From assembly GCF_004328665.1 (NCBI RefSeq), contig NZ_CP019770.1, positions 1,302,001-1,366,000 on the forward strand: a stretch of DNA of 64,000 bases, read 5' to 3'. Position numbers and translations under genes: made by a program. Numbering within the stretch: position 1 is the first letter of the stretch; each line of letters starts with the position of its first letter. The notes under the pieces are model-generated. The model had not been told where the DNA came from and made no database searches. It was given only the letters and a program-made list of their open reading frames with translations. Below are positions 56,483 to 64,000 of this stretch, in pieces. The stretch is from Pseudoalteromonas sp. DL-6 (lineage in GTDB: Bacteria; Pseudomonadota; Gammaproteobacteria; Enterobacterales; Alteromonadaceae).

Positions 56483-56559
56483 TGGTACGACTGAGTGGAT
56501 TCGAACCACCGACCCCTACCATGTCAAGGTAGTGCTCTAACCAACTGAGCTACAGTCGT
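56483..56559 (-). tRNA. tRNA-Val(GAC)
   Basis: A complete 77-base cloverleaf with encoded CCA. On the minus strand: acceptor ACGACTG/CAGTCGT, D stem GCTC/GAGC, anticodon stem CTACC/GGTAG around TTGACAT (anticodon GAC), T stem GGTGG/CCACT with TTCGAAT. It closely resembles E. coli tRNA-Val(GAC). It reads codons GUC and GUU. Confidence 0.95.
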
Positions 56560-56588
56560 ACAATTTTAAATACATTTTTTACTAATTT

Positions 56589-56756
56589 TGGTACGACTGA
56601 GTGGATTCGAACCACTGGCCTCTGGACCGGGTGATCAAGAGTAGGTAGTGCTGTTTCCTTCAACGTACTTTAAATACAATATTCACTAATTTTGGTACGA
56701 CTGAGTGGATTCGAACCACTGGCCTCTGGACCGGGTGATCAAGAGTAGGTAGTGCT
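56589..56756 (-). pseudogene. Two tandem tRNA-Val 3' fragments
   Basis: Fragments at 56589-56652 and 56693-56756 are identical over their length and repeat with a period of 104 bases; the intact second tRNA starts exactly one further period on (56797). Each keeps the T arm, acceptor 3' strand and CCA, but the anticodon arm is replaced by CTCTTGATCACCCGGTCCAG, which can itself fold (CTCTtGATC/GGTCcAGAG), and the D arm is absent. Confidence 0.85.
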
Positions 56757-56796
56757 GTTTCCTTCAACGTACTTTAAATACAATATTCACTAATTT

Positions 56797-56873
56797 TGGT
56801 ACGACTGAGTGGATTCGAACCACCGACCCCTACCATGTCAAGGTAGTGCTCTAACCAACTGAGCTACAGTCGT
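56797..56873 (-). tRNA. tRNA-Val(GAC), second copy
   Basis: Identical in sequence to the tRNA at 56483-56559: anticodon GAC in CTACC-TTGACAT-GGTAG, encoded CCA. Being farther upstream on the minus strand, it would be transcribed first in the array. Confidence 0.95.
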
Positions 56874-56977
56874 ACTATAAGTTTACATACTATTTAATTC
56901 ATCCATGAAGCTTCATCCTGTCGGCGTCCTGCCTCCACCTCGTTCGGCTGCGAAGCTTCGCTTCGGTCCAATCTCGC

Positions 56978-56996
56978 CCAACTGAGCTACAGTCGT
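56978..56996 (-). pseudogene. tRNA-Val 5' fragment joined to an unrelated GC-rich segment
   Basis: On the minus strand, ACGACTGTAGCTCAGTTGG matches the first 19 bases of the tRNA-Val genes. The sequence then departs into a GC-rich stretch (56903-56977) containing the hairpin CGAAGCTTCG. The natural upstream flank of the array therefore seems to lead into a broken first gene. Confidence 0.8.
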
Positions 56997-57109
56997 ACTG
57001 CATGTATTTAAGAATTGTTAATTGCTTAACAACGGTCGCTAATATATAGCGTGATGGGGAGTGAATCAAGCATGTTTATGTTATTTGAGTTTATTTGCCG
57101 TTTTTTTAT

Positions 57110-58159
57110 TCATATTGGACTGATTTCACACGTTTTATAAAATTTTTGCCACCAGATAACATGCTCTTTTGCTGACGATTTTAGCTGAGCGAGTAAGTTT
57201 TTTGCGTTTGGGTCAAGTAGGGCATTTATTTCTTCACTACTTACTGCTTGATTAAACCACAGCTGCACATACAGCGGCTGCAATGTTTCTAAATAGCCAC
57301 TCAACTGCGCCTGATAAGGCTGAATTTGTTTTAAATAATATTTATTAAATATATTACTGATAATTTTAGCCTGCTGCTTGTTTTTACCTTTTGGGCATAT
57401 ATCTTCAAGCGTTAAAGTATTTACAAATTGGGTTGCGGTATGATTTAAGCTAATTTGTTCGCGCGCGGCTTGAATAAGTTGTTGGTCAAATTTGTATCTG
57501 TTGAGCGGCTCAAGCGCTAACAAAATATCACTGCTGTTAATTGCAATACTATTTTGAGTTTCTATTTGCTGTTTTATAGTGGTGAGTTTTTTTAGTGCCT
57601 CAACCGTGTCGCTAAATCCTGCTGGTTGGGTGCTGAGCTCTTGACCAGTTAGTTGCCAAGTGCGATTGAGCTCTGGCTCATTATATAAAGTGTTGTTGAA
57701 AAACTGAGTGAGTTGGGCTTGTTTTTGAGTTTTTGCCGCTGCAATTTTGTTGTAAATCTTGCTTTGTTTATCCAAGGTATTTAAACAGTTTTGCGCGCTT
57801 TGAATAAAATCTATTTGGTACTTCAATTGGCTGGCAGCGGTGGCTGTTTTACCTAATTGATTATTATGCTCGCTTATTAGAACGTTCAGTTTACATTGGC
57901 TAATACCAGCAAGTTCAGTTATGCCAATTTTAATAGCAGGTTGAAAGGTGCTTGTAGGCGCAACTAAAGAGAGTTGTTGCAGTGAGTGTGTGTTCGGCTC
58001 GGGAACTTGCAAAGTATTACTTAAGCGAGACAAATAAGTTTTATTTGCCTCACTAGGCTGCTCTGTGCAGCCAATAAGAAATGCACAACACACTGCCAGT
58101 AACCAACTAAGTGGCAGTGTGTTATTTTTAGATTGTTTAAGAGAGAATAAATGGTTCAC
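57110..58159 (-). CDS. DUF3080 family lipoprotein
   Basis: A 349-residue protein with a lipoprotein signal (LLAVCCAFLIGC-TEQ, lipobox LIGC near residue 31). The mature part is helical with Asn/Gln-rich stretches (LNRTWQLTGQELSTQPAGF, WFNQAVSSEEINALLDPNAKNLL), which I associate with DUF3080 proteins of vibrios and Shewanella. Function unknown. Its start overlaps the end of the MATE pump gene by 23 bases, so the two are probably coupled. Confidence 0.75.
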   Translation of the reverse strand: MNHLFSLKQSKNNTLPLSWLLAVCCAFLIGCTEQPSEANKTYLSRLSNTLQVPEPNTHSLQQLSLVAPTSTFQPAIKIGITELAGISQCKLNVLISEHNNQLGKTATAASQLKYQIDFIQSAQNCLNTLDKQSKIYNKIAAAKTQKQAQLTQFFNNTLYNEPELNRTWQLTGQELSTQPAGFSDTVEALKKLTTIKQQIETQNSIAINSSDILLALEPLNRYKFDQQLIQAAREQISLNHTATQFVNTLTLEDICPKGKNKQQAKIISNIFNKYYLKQIQPYQAQLSGYLETLQPLYVQLWFNQAVSSEEINALLDPNAKNLLAQLKSSAKEHVIWWQKFYKTCEISPI

Positions 58160-59492
58160 GTTTAAATCGCCTATGCACTGTCAGCATTAGCAGTATAGCT
58201 GCTACTGATAAGCCAACGATGATACCTATCCAGAATCCATGCGGGCCCATTGCTGGCACTATTAAGTCTGTTCTTGCTAATACGTAGCCTAAACTAAAGC
58301 CGATTAACCAGTAAGAGATAAAAGTAATATAAGAAATTGGCGCGGTGTGCTTTAAGCCTCTCAATATACCATTTGCAGCTACTTGTAATGCATCAGGAAG
58401 TTGGTAAATACAGGCTAAAATCATAATAGATGAAGCAAGTGCGAGTACCGCAGGGCTATCGCTATAAAGTTGGCTGATCACATCGCGACCTATAAAAGTA
58501 ATAAAAGCAACAAACAAAGCAACCATCGCTGCCATAATATAACTTGTCGATACCGCTACTTTTAATTGATCTAAATGATTTTGCCCAAATAAATTACCAA
58601 TTCGTATGCTAATTGCAATTGAGAGGCTCAGAGGCATCATAAATAATAGTGCAGTAACACTGGCTGCAATTTGATGGCCAGACACGGCTACAGCACCTAA
58701 GTGCGCAATAAATAAAGGTATACAGGCAAACAAGGTCACTTCAAAAAATGTCGCCAGTGATATAGGAATACCGAGTTTTGTAATAATACCTATGGTTTTA
58801 AAGTTTGGTTTTTCAAAGCCAGTTAATAAGCCTTTAGCATCTATTTTTTTACTGAGTTGGCAATAAGTCACCTGCGCAATCGCCATAACAGTAAATACGA
58901 GTGCGGTAGCAATACCACAACCGGCTCCGCCAAATGCTGGTAGGCCAAATAAGCCATTGATAAAAATATAATTGAGTGGAATATTTACCGCAAGCCCCAA
59001 TAGGCTGATATAAAATGCGGGCTTGGTCATCCCCATGCCTTCGGTCATATTTCTGTAAACGGTAAAAATTAAAAAGCCAAACACACCCCATTTAACAAAA
59101 TGAATGTAGTCAAAAGCAAGTCCAGCAATCGCAGGGCTGGTATCTAGCTGTAAAATAACGGTATTGGCAAGCTGGGCTGCACTAAAACCAGCAATACTTA
59201 ACAGGAGGGTTAAATAAAGGGCTTGCTGAAAATAATGGCTGATGCCGTTACGATCTTTAGCACCCGCAAATTGGGCAATAACGCCTGTTAATGCTAATAG
59301 AATACCTTGTATTGCTAATAAAATGGGGTTCCATATTCCTGTAGCAATTGACAGTGCTGCTAAATCGGTAGGGCTCACTTGTCCGGCCATTATGGTATCA
59401 ACCACAGACATTAATACTAAAGTTACTTGTGCTAAAAAAACGGGAACCGCGAGGGAAAGTAAACGTTTGGCTTCCCAACTACAAAAAGTCAT
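58137..59492 (-). CDS. norM: MATE family multidrug efflux pump (NorM-like)
   Basis: A 451-residue inner-membrane protein with 12 helices; the two MatE repeats start at about 15 and 240. It begins EAKRLLSLAVPVFLAQVTLVLMSVVDTIMAG, as in NorM, and keeps the acidic residue of helix 1 (VVDTIMAG) and PDALQVAANGILRGL in helix 10. NorM pumps export cationic drugs and fluoroquinolones using sodium or protons. It is divergent from ribE. Confidence 0.92.
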   Translation of the reverse strand: MTFCSWEAKRLLSLAVPVFLAQVTLVLMSVVDTIMAGQVSPTDLAALSIATGIWNPILLAIQGILLALTGVIAQFAGAKDRNGISHYFQQALYLTLLLSIAGFSAAQLANTVILQLDTSPAIAGLAFDYIHFVKWGVFGFLIFTVYRNMTEGMGMTKPAFYISLLGLAVNIPLNYIFINGLFGLPAFGGAGCGIATALVFTVMAIAQVTYCQLSKKIDAKGLLTGFEKPNFKTIGIITKLGIPISLATFFEVTLFACIPLFIAHLGAVAVSGHQIAASVTALLFMMPLSLSIAISIRIGNLFGQNHLDQLKVAVSTSYIMAAMVALFVAFITFIGRDVISQLYSDSPAVLALASSIMILACIYQLPDALQVAANGILRGLKHTAPISYITFISYWLIGFSLGYVLARTDLIVPAMGPHGFWIGIIVGLSVAAILLMLTVHRRFKREPFILS

Positions 59493-59682
59493 AAAAAACA
59501 GCTATTCAGAAAAACATAGTCGCATTGTAATCTATTGTGATCTGCCAAGCTATGCTGGTGGTCGGTGTTTGTATTTAATTCATCTTGGCGGTGAAAATAA
59601 CCATCAATAAGTACTATTAAGTGAATGATTTTGCCTTTTGATACGTTAAACTAGCACTTTGTTAGAAATAGAAGCGATTTTT

Positions 59683-60309
59683 ATGTTTACCGGTATTATT
59701 CAAACTCAAGCAACGGTAGTTTCTAAAACCCATGCACAGGGCGTGTTACGCTTGGTAGTTTCTGTCAATGAGCAATACGTGAAGCATTTAGACTTAGGTG
59801 CCAGCATTGCTATAAACGGCTGCTGTTTGACGGTGGTAAAAGTAGAGCTAAGTAATCACGATGTGGTTGCTCAAGTGCATTTTGATGTTATTGATGAAAC
59901 CCTGCAGCTTACTAATCTTGGGCAACTGGAATTGGGTAGTTTAGTTAATTATGAGCGTTCAGTATCGTTTGGAACTGAGTTAGGTGGGCATATAGTATCT
60001 GGACATATCCACTGTACTGCCAAAATTGCGCAAATAGTTAAGTTAGAAAACAACTACAAAATACAGCTTAGCCTGCCACAAAAATGGCAAAAATATGTAT
60101 TATACAAAGGCTTTGTATCTGTTAATGGTGCCAGTTTAACGGTGGGAAATATTGATGAGCAAGGCTTTTGGCTGCATTTAATACCAGAAACACTCGATAT
60201 TACTAATTTAGGTGAAGCCGTTGTGGGTGATGAGTTCAATATTGAAGTCGACCAGCAAACCTATACAATTATAAACACCGTTGAAAACTACATGCGCCAA
60301 CATAGCTAA
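59683..60309 (+). CDS. ribE: Riboflavin synthase, alpha subunit
   Basis: Riboflavin synthase dismutates two molecules of 6,7-dimethyl-8-ribityllumazine to riboflavin. The 208-residue protein has two lumazine-binding repeats: MFTGIIQTQATV with GCCLTVVKVE and GGHIVSGHIH, then VSVNGASLTVGNID and ETLDITNLGEAVVGDEFNIEVD. ATG 59683 is chosen because MFTGII is the invariant N-terminus; the eight extra residues of the longer frame do not fit. No FMN riboswitch was recognised upstream. Confidence 0.95.
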   Translation: MFTGIIQTQATVVSKTHAQGVLRLVVSVNEQYVKHLDLGASIAINGCCLTVVKVELSNHDVVAQVHFDVIDETLQLTNLGQLELGSLVNYERSVSFGTELGGHIVSGHIHCTAKIAQIVKLENNYKIQLSLPQKWQKYVLYKGFVSVNGASLTVGNIDEQGFWLHLIPETLDITNLGEAVVGDEFNIEVDQQTYTIINTVENYMRQHS

Positions 60310-60509
60310 AATATTTGTTCGTCATCGCTGTCCACATGTAACTCTAACTTATTACGTGCATAGTCTATATGCATGTTCAAATGAATAAGGTTACAACAGG
60401 CACTACATTCTTCATAGTAGTCTTGGTCGCCCATACTAGCATCAAGATCTAAATGAATATGGTGTCCACAATGTGGGCATGCGATACGTTGTGATAAAAA
60501 GTCTTTCAT
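60306..60509 (-). CDS. CPXCG-motif small cysteine-rich protein
   Basis: A 67-residue protein with CPHCGHHIHLDLDASMGDQD and a second CSACC pair, the pattern of the small CPXCG zinc-ribbon-like family. Four cysteines probably hold a metal. Function unknown. It is convergent with ribE, the two overlapping by four bases. Confidence 0.85.
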   Translation of the reverse strand: MKDFLSQRIACPHCGHHIHLDLDASMGDQDYYEECSACCNLIHLNMHIDYARNKLELHVDSDDEQIF

Positions 60510-60609
60510 AATAACACCTCATAAAAACTAAGTTATTTTACGTGGGTAGCACACAACGGGCTTACTCTGATTATAGTGCTTATATTTTGTTTACTGCATT
60601 TATTTAAGT

Positions 60610-61473
60610 TTAGTAGTTTAGTAGTTTATCAACGTGCTCTTTGGCCTGATTTAGATAATGCCCAGCATAAATGTTGGCGTTGTTTAAAATAGGGTAAAGC
60701 TGGTAAACAAGCTTACGTTGCTCATAACCCTGAGCTAAAGGATAGTGTTGATTGTAGGCACTATAAAACTCCTCAGGTAGGGGGGCATAGAGTTCACTCA
60801 TAGCAATATCTACCTCCCGATCACCGTAATAGCAGGCGGGGTCAAATAATGTCGGAATGTTATTCACAAATCCCAGGTTACCGCGCCAAAAATCGCCATG
60901 TAATAATGAGGGTAAAACATGATGACTATGCAGTTGCTCCTTTACCTGATTTATTAGTTGCTCTGAGTCTGCCAACACAATGTTTTTTTCAGCTAAAAGT
61001 TGTAATTGCCAACCAATACGTTCTTCTGCAAAAAAAACATCCCATTTTTTATGCCACTGATTAGGTTGAGGTGTTGAGCTTAAATAATTGTCGGTATCAA
61101 AACCAAACATCGCTTGCTGGTGTTTTTGATGTAACATGGCAAGGTGTTCACCCATCGTTGACCAATGGGTGTGGGGAAGGTCATCAAGTGTAAGCCACTC
61201 TAATACAATAAAGGCGTATTCTATATTGGCCCCAGTAGTAATACAGTCGGGCACCATAAAAACACTGTTTTGAGTAAGCTGTTTTAAACCTTGAGCTTGA
61301 GCCTCAAAGCGCTCTAGCTCATTTTTTTGCGCAATTTTAACTAAATAATTGTGCTTGCCATCGCTTAAGTGAAACAACTTATCGGTTGATGTGTTTTGCA
61401 ACTGACGTTTATGGGTGTGTTTAAAATCGTAATGGATAGCTTGGCTGATCTGTTGATTGATTGTTTTCCACAT
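60610..61473 (-). CDS. Fructosamine kinase family protein
   Basis: A 287-residue protein of the aminoglycoside/fructosamine kinase fold. Motifs: LVKIAQKNELERFEAQAQGLKQL (ATP site lysine), VLEWLTLDDLPHTHWSTMGEHLAMLHQ, catalytic LLHGDFWRGNLGFV and the metal-binding FDPACYYGDREVDIAMSEL. Such enzymes phosphorylate ketosamines on glycated proteins or small molecules (YniA/FN3K type), helping to reverse glycation. ATG 61473 is chosen (AAGGTG nine bases upstream); GTG 61485 is an alternative. Confidence 0.92.
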   Translation of the reverse strand: MWKTINQQISQAIHYDFKHTHKRQLQNTSTDKLFHLSDGKHNYLVKIAQKNELERFEAQAQGLKQLTQNSVFMVPDCITTGANIEYAFIVLEWLTLDDLPHTHWSTMGEHLAMLHQKHQQAMFGFDTDNYLSSTPQPNQWHKKWDVFFAEERIGWQLQLLAEKNIVLADSEQLINQVKEQLHSHHVLPSLLHGDFWRGNLGFVNNIPTLFDPACYYGDREVDIAMSELYAPLPEEFYSAYNQHYPLAQGYEQRKLVYQLYPILNNANIYAGHYLNQAKEHVDKLLNY

Positions 61474-61594
61474 AACAATAGTCACCTTTTAAACCTATAA
61501 ATAAACTATGGCAAAAAGGGATTAAATAAACAAATTAATCGGTGTAAAATTAAGAGTATCAATTTCTGATACAAATCACTGAAATGGAATAAAA

Positions 61595-62287
61595 ATGAAT
61601 AAAAGTTTTATCACTAACCTATTAGCAGCATGTTGCGTTGTTTTTGGTTTTGTATTTGATCAAGCCATTGTACTTTCGGTGGGCTTATTTGCACTCTCTG
61701 GTGCGGTTACAAATTTACTCGCTATTCATATGCTGTTCGAAAAAGTGCCGTTTTTATATGGTTCAGGTGTAATTGCGCTTAAGTTTGAAAGCTTTAAAGT
61801 AGCAATAAGAAATTTAATACTTACTGAGTTCTTCTCTGAGAATAAAATCGATAAACTTCTAAGTAAGGCTCAACCAACGATAGATTTTGAATCAGTCATT
61901 TATAAAGTGGATTTAAACCCTGCTTTCGATAATTTGTTAGTGGTTATTGAACAATCACAATTTGGTAGCATGCTTGCAATGTTTGGTGGCACTGAAGCCG
62001 TTGAGCCAATGCGAGAAAAGTTTATTGAAAAAATGCAGTCATCACTGGTGCAAATAAGCGACACCGACGATTTTAAAATACTATTAAGCGACATGTTAAC
62101 CCAAAGCAATAACGCGGAAAGTTTGCATAACACGGTGCTTAAGTTAGTGGATGAACGCCTAGATGAACTCACCCCTAAAATGGTAAAAGAAATAATTCAA
62201 ACCATGATCCGCGAGCACTTAGGCTGGCTCGTTGTTTGGGGTGGAGTATTTGGTGGCTTATTTGGTTTGTTGGCAGCGCTTATTTAA
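61595..62287 (+). CDS. DUF445-like membrane protein
   Basis: A 230-residue protein with N-terminal helices (about 7-48, with SGAVTNLLAIHMLF) and a C-terminal helix (LGWLVVWGGVFGGLFGLLAALI). The TNLLAIHMLFEKV and C-terminal GGVFGGLFGL regions are typical of DUF445 proteins, whose function is unknown; the middle is helical and cytoplasmic or periplasmic. The imperfect palindrome GTATCAATTTCTGATAC lies 23 bases upstream (61556-61572) and might be a binding site. Confidence 0.8.
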   Translation: MNKSFITNLLAACCVVFGFVFDQAIVLSVGLFALSGAVTNLLAIHMLFEKVPFLYGSGVIALKFESFKVAIRNLILTEFFSENKIDKLLSKAQPTIDFESVIYKVDLNPAFDNLLVVIEQSQFGSMLAMFGGTEAVEPMREKFIEKMQSSLVQISDTDDFKILLSDMLTQSNNAESLHNTVLKLVDERLDELTPKMVKEIIQTMIREHLGWLVVWGGVFGGLFGLLAALI

Positions 62288-62295
62288 TAATAAAT

Positions 62296-62332
62296 ACACG
62301 TTAAGCAGGTATTTAGAACCTGCTTAACGTGT
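62296..62332. terminator. Long hairpin between convergent genes
   Basis: A perfect 15-bp stem ACACGTTAAGCAGGT / ACCTGCTTAACGTGT with loop ATTTAGA stands between the DUF445-like gene and the DUF3718-like gene. It has only a short T run on either side, yet its position fits a shared bidirectional terminator. Confidence 0.75.
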
Positions 62333-62388
62333 TTGACTCGAGTAAATTAAACGCATTCAAAACTCACGATTTTTAATTAGAACTCAGG

Positions 62389-62751
62389 TTATTTAGACCC
62401 CGCCATAATAACCACAAGCGGTTTGTTTACTTTCGCTAAATCTCTTATTGATGTACTGGTAGACGTTTCCATATTTAAAAATCGTGCTGATTTGTTTAAA
62501 TCATAGAGCGCTACAAAATCACCCACTGATAAATCATTACAGAGTAATTTTTTACTAATTACATGTTTACTAATACGCAGATCTTTTATGGTTCTGTGAA
62601 GTGTCAGTCTTTTGTTAGATGCAACTGCCATACAAGCTTGTGTACCAGGTGATGAGTCAGCGGCAATAAATGTGGTTGCCATTACAGGTGCTGTTAATGT
62701 TGCTGCGCCTAATAATACAGTTGAATATAGTGTTGCTTTAAGAGAAATCAT
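62389..62751 (-). CDS. Small exported protein, DUF3718-like
   Basis: A 120-residue protein with a signal peptide (MISLKATLYSTVLLGAATLTAPVMAT) and two cysteines (TQACMAVA and KKLLCNDL). The pattern recalls DUF3718 proteins of Shewanella and relatives, which have no known function. ATG 62751 is chosen since AGAGG lies eight bases before it; the longer frame adds nine residues without a site. Confidence 0.7.
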   Translation of the reverse strand: MISLKATLYSTVLLGAATLTAPVMATTFIAADSSPGTQACMAVASNKRLTLHRTIKDLRISKHVISKKLLCNDLSVGDFVALYDLNKSARFLNMETSTSTSIRDLAKVNKPLVVIMAGSK

Positions 62752-62995
62752 TGTGTTTGCCTCTTTGTTTATGTGCAACTTAAGTATTGCTTAATGTAGC
62801 CAAAATGTTGTTAATTGAATGGGGCAAGCTGTAAGAAAATGTGTATGTAAATTGTGCTATTTTGTAGGTGTATGAAAAGTTGCTCATAAATAATTTATTT
62901 TTGACACAGTTTAGCGTTTTCCTACTGAAATATTTTTTCAGACTGTTATTATCGCGCCCTAAATTTGTGGCATTTTATCTTTTTGGAGCGCAATT

Positions 62996-63781
62996 GTGAA
63001 TAAAACGTTAGCCAGTTACTACCAGCAAGCCTATGCGTGTGAGCAACAGCATTTTAACCAATGTTTTTATTGCGGCTGTGAAGCAACAGAGCGCGATCAT
63101 TGCCCGCCATTGCATATGCTACAAAGTATTATTGATCTAGGTGAAGAAGCTGACTTTGTTGCCATTGCAGCCTGTTACGAATGCCATGCATTACTTCACA
63201 ATGAGCGATTAATGACCATTGATGAGCGATTTAGCAAACTTAAAAAGAAATTATCTAATAAGTATGCAAAGCCTTTGCGTGTTTACAACATGTGGGAAGA
63301 AAACGAACTCGCTGACATGAGTGATGAATTTGCTCATAGTATTCAAGCCGGTATGAAACTCGGTAAAGAAGCTGCAGAGCGACTCGCTTTTACGGGGTTT
63401 AGTTACGCCACTGAGGAAGCACGTGTCACAGTGCGTGAAAAAACCAAAGAGTTTGATGTAGAAGGCACTGTATTTACCGACTTTAAAGAAGCGCTTAACT
63501 ATTGCATTAATGTTTTAAAGGTGCAAAAAAGTGATTTTTATAAAATTTTGGTGGAAGACTATCAAGGTGATTTTAATAAGGCATTGAGCCAATACAGACA
63601 TCGTCATGATAAAGTCACAGCCGCAAAAGATGGTAATACATTGATTAAAGATTTTTCAAAATTACATAAGCAAAACTCAGATTTTGTAACCCGAACGGTT
63701 AAACACTTTATCAGTAAAGATCCATCGCTCACCACCGAAGGAGCTCTGGATAAGCTTTATAACAATTATATAAAAAAATAA
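62996..63781 (+). CDS. HNH-like zinc protein of unknown function
   Basis: A 261-residue protein starting at GTG with GGAG seven bases upstream. Residues about 22-75 form a treble-clef-like site: CFYCGCEATERDHCPPLH and CYECHALLHNERL, matching the CxxC-DH-CxxCH layout of HNH endonucleases. The C-terminal two thirds is helical and charged with KCINVLKVQKSDFYK-like segments (NYCINVLKVQKSDFYKIL). No partner gene of a restriction, toxin or phage system is next to it. Nuclease activity is only suggested by the metal site. Confidence 0.7.
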   Translation: MNKTLASYYQQAYACEQQHFNQCFYCGCEATERDHCPPLHMLQSIIDLGEEADFVAIAACYECHALLHNERLMTIDERFSKLKKKLSNKYAKPLRVYNMWEENELADMSDEFAHSIQAGMKLGKEAAERLAFTGFSYATEEARVTVREKTKEFDVEGTVFTDFKEALNYCINVLKVQKSDFYKILVEDYQGDFNKALSQYRHRHDKVTAAKDGNTLIKDFSKLHKQNSDFVTRTVKHFISKDPSLTTEGALDKLYNNYIKK

Positions 63782-63881
63782 TTACAGAAACTCACCTTAA
63801 ATAACCGCCTTTTCACCTGTTTTTTTAGCTTTATGCGTTTGCTTTCGCTAAAGTAGTAAAAAAACAGGAGAACCTAAAAAC

Positions 63882-64000
63882 ATGCAAAAATTTGCTCCCT
63901 CATTGTTAGCTGTTGGTTTAGCAGCAGCACTTGTTGGTTGCCAAGAAAGCGGCCCACAAGATGACAAAGTAACCATTAATAAAAACCCATACCCAAGTAC
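63882..64000 (+). CDS. Lipoprotein, N-terminal part (cut by window end)
   Basis: The first 39 codons read MQKFAPSLLAVGLAAALVGC with lipobox LVGC at residue 20, then QESGPQDDKVTINKNPYPST. AACAGGAGAAC precedes the ATG. A lipid-anchored N-terminus followed by NPYPST is, as I recall, seen in exported amidohydrolases of this group, but too little is present to name it. Confidence 0.75.
   Translation, partial: MQKFAPSLLAVGLAAALVGCQESGPQDDKVTINKNPYPS

Overview
The window looks like a chromosomal segment of a marine gammaproteobacterium of the Alteromonadales, most probably Pseudoalteromonas. This rests on protein resemblance, AT-rich coding sequence, the rpmF-plsX-fabDG-acpP-fabF and pabC-mltG-tmk-holB-pilZ-tatD gene orders, a GntR/prpB/prpC/acnD/prpF methylcitrate operon and a VpsP-type exopolysaccharide locus. 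No database search was possible, so the genus is an inference.

Layout. (1) 1-9.4 kb: housekeeping operons for ribosomal protein L32, fatty-acid synthesis, folate (pabC), murein (mltG), dTMP (tmk), replication (holB), a PilZ protein and a TatD nuclease, followed by a PhoD-like phosphatase (9.4-11.3 kb). fabH is not at its usual place between plsX and fabD. (2) 11.3-12.9 kb: non-coding repeat cluster A. (3) 12.9-17.6 kb, minus strand: an O-antigen-ligase-like membrane protein, an unrecognised secreted protein, and a LapD/LapG pair (c-di-GMP receptor and periplasmic protease that control release of large adhesins). (4) 17.7-40.9 kb: an exopolysaccharide locus. galU, wecB and wecC make UDP-Glc and UDP-ManNAcA. 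They are followed by a glycosyltransferase, Wzx-like flippase, Wzy-like polymerase, two-domain oxidoreductase, (alpha/alpha)6-barrel protein, WecG-like transferase, methyltransferase and acyltransferase. Next comes a secreted choice-of-anchor A/FG-GAP protein. A second block holds a small membrane protein, the initiating phosphoglycosyltransferase, an outer-membrane barrel, a short Wza-like protein, a Wzc-like tyrosine kinase, a CpsB-type phosphatase and a VpsP-like protein. (5) 40.9-42.1 kb: repeat cluster B, with the same terminal sequences as cluster A, so related repeats bracket the surface-polysaccharide/adhesion region. (6) 42.3-50.8 kb: rsmF, then a methylcitrate-cycle operon headed by a GntR regulator with three TGTCGACA palindromes upstream. 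(7) 50.9-55.1 kb: a PAS-GGDEF diguanylate cyclase, two solute-binding-like periplasmic proteins and an unrecognised coiled-coil protein. (8) 55.2-57.0 kb: a REP-associated tyrosine transposase (RAYT) inside its probable REP palindromes, beside a degenerate tRNA-Val(GAC) array with two intact genes and four fragments. (9) 57.1-64 kb: DUF3080 lipoprotein, MATE efflux pump, riboflavin synthase, small conserved proteins, an HNH-like zinc protein and the start of a lipoprotein cut by the window edge.

Taken together, the central 30 kb is a biofilm/surface region: polymer synthesis and export, a co-located secreted matrix-protein candidate and the Lap adhesin-release switch, with a diguanylate cyclase about 9 kb further on. 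No CRISPR array, prophage or intact insertion sequence other than the RAYT was seen.
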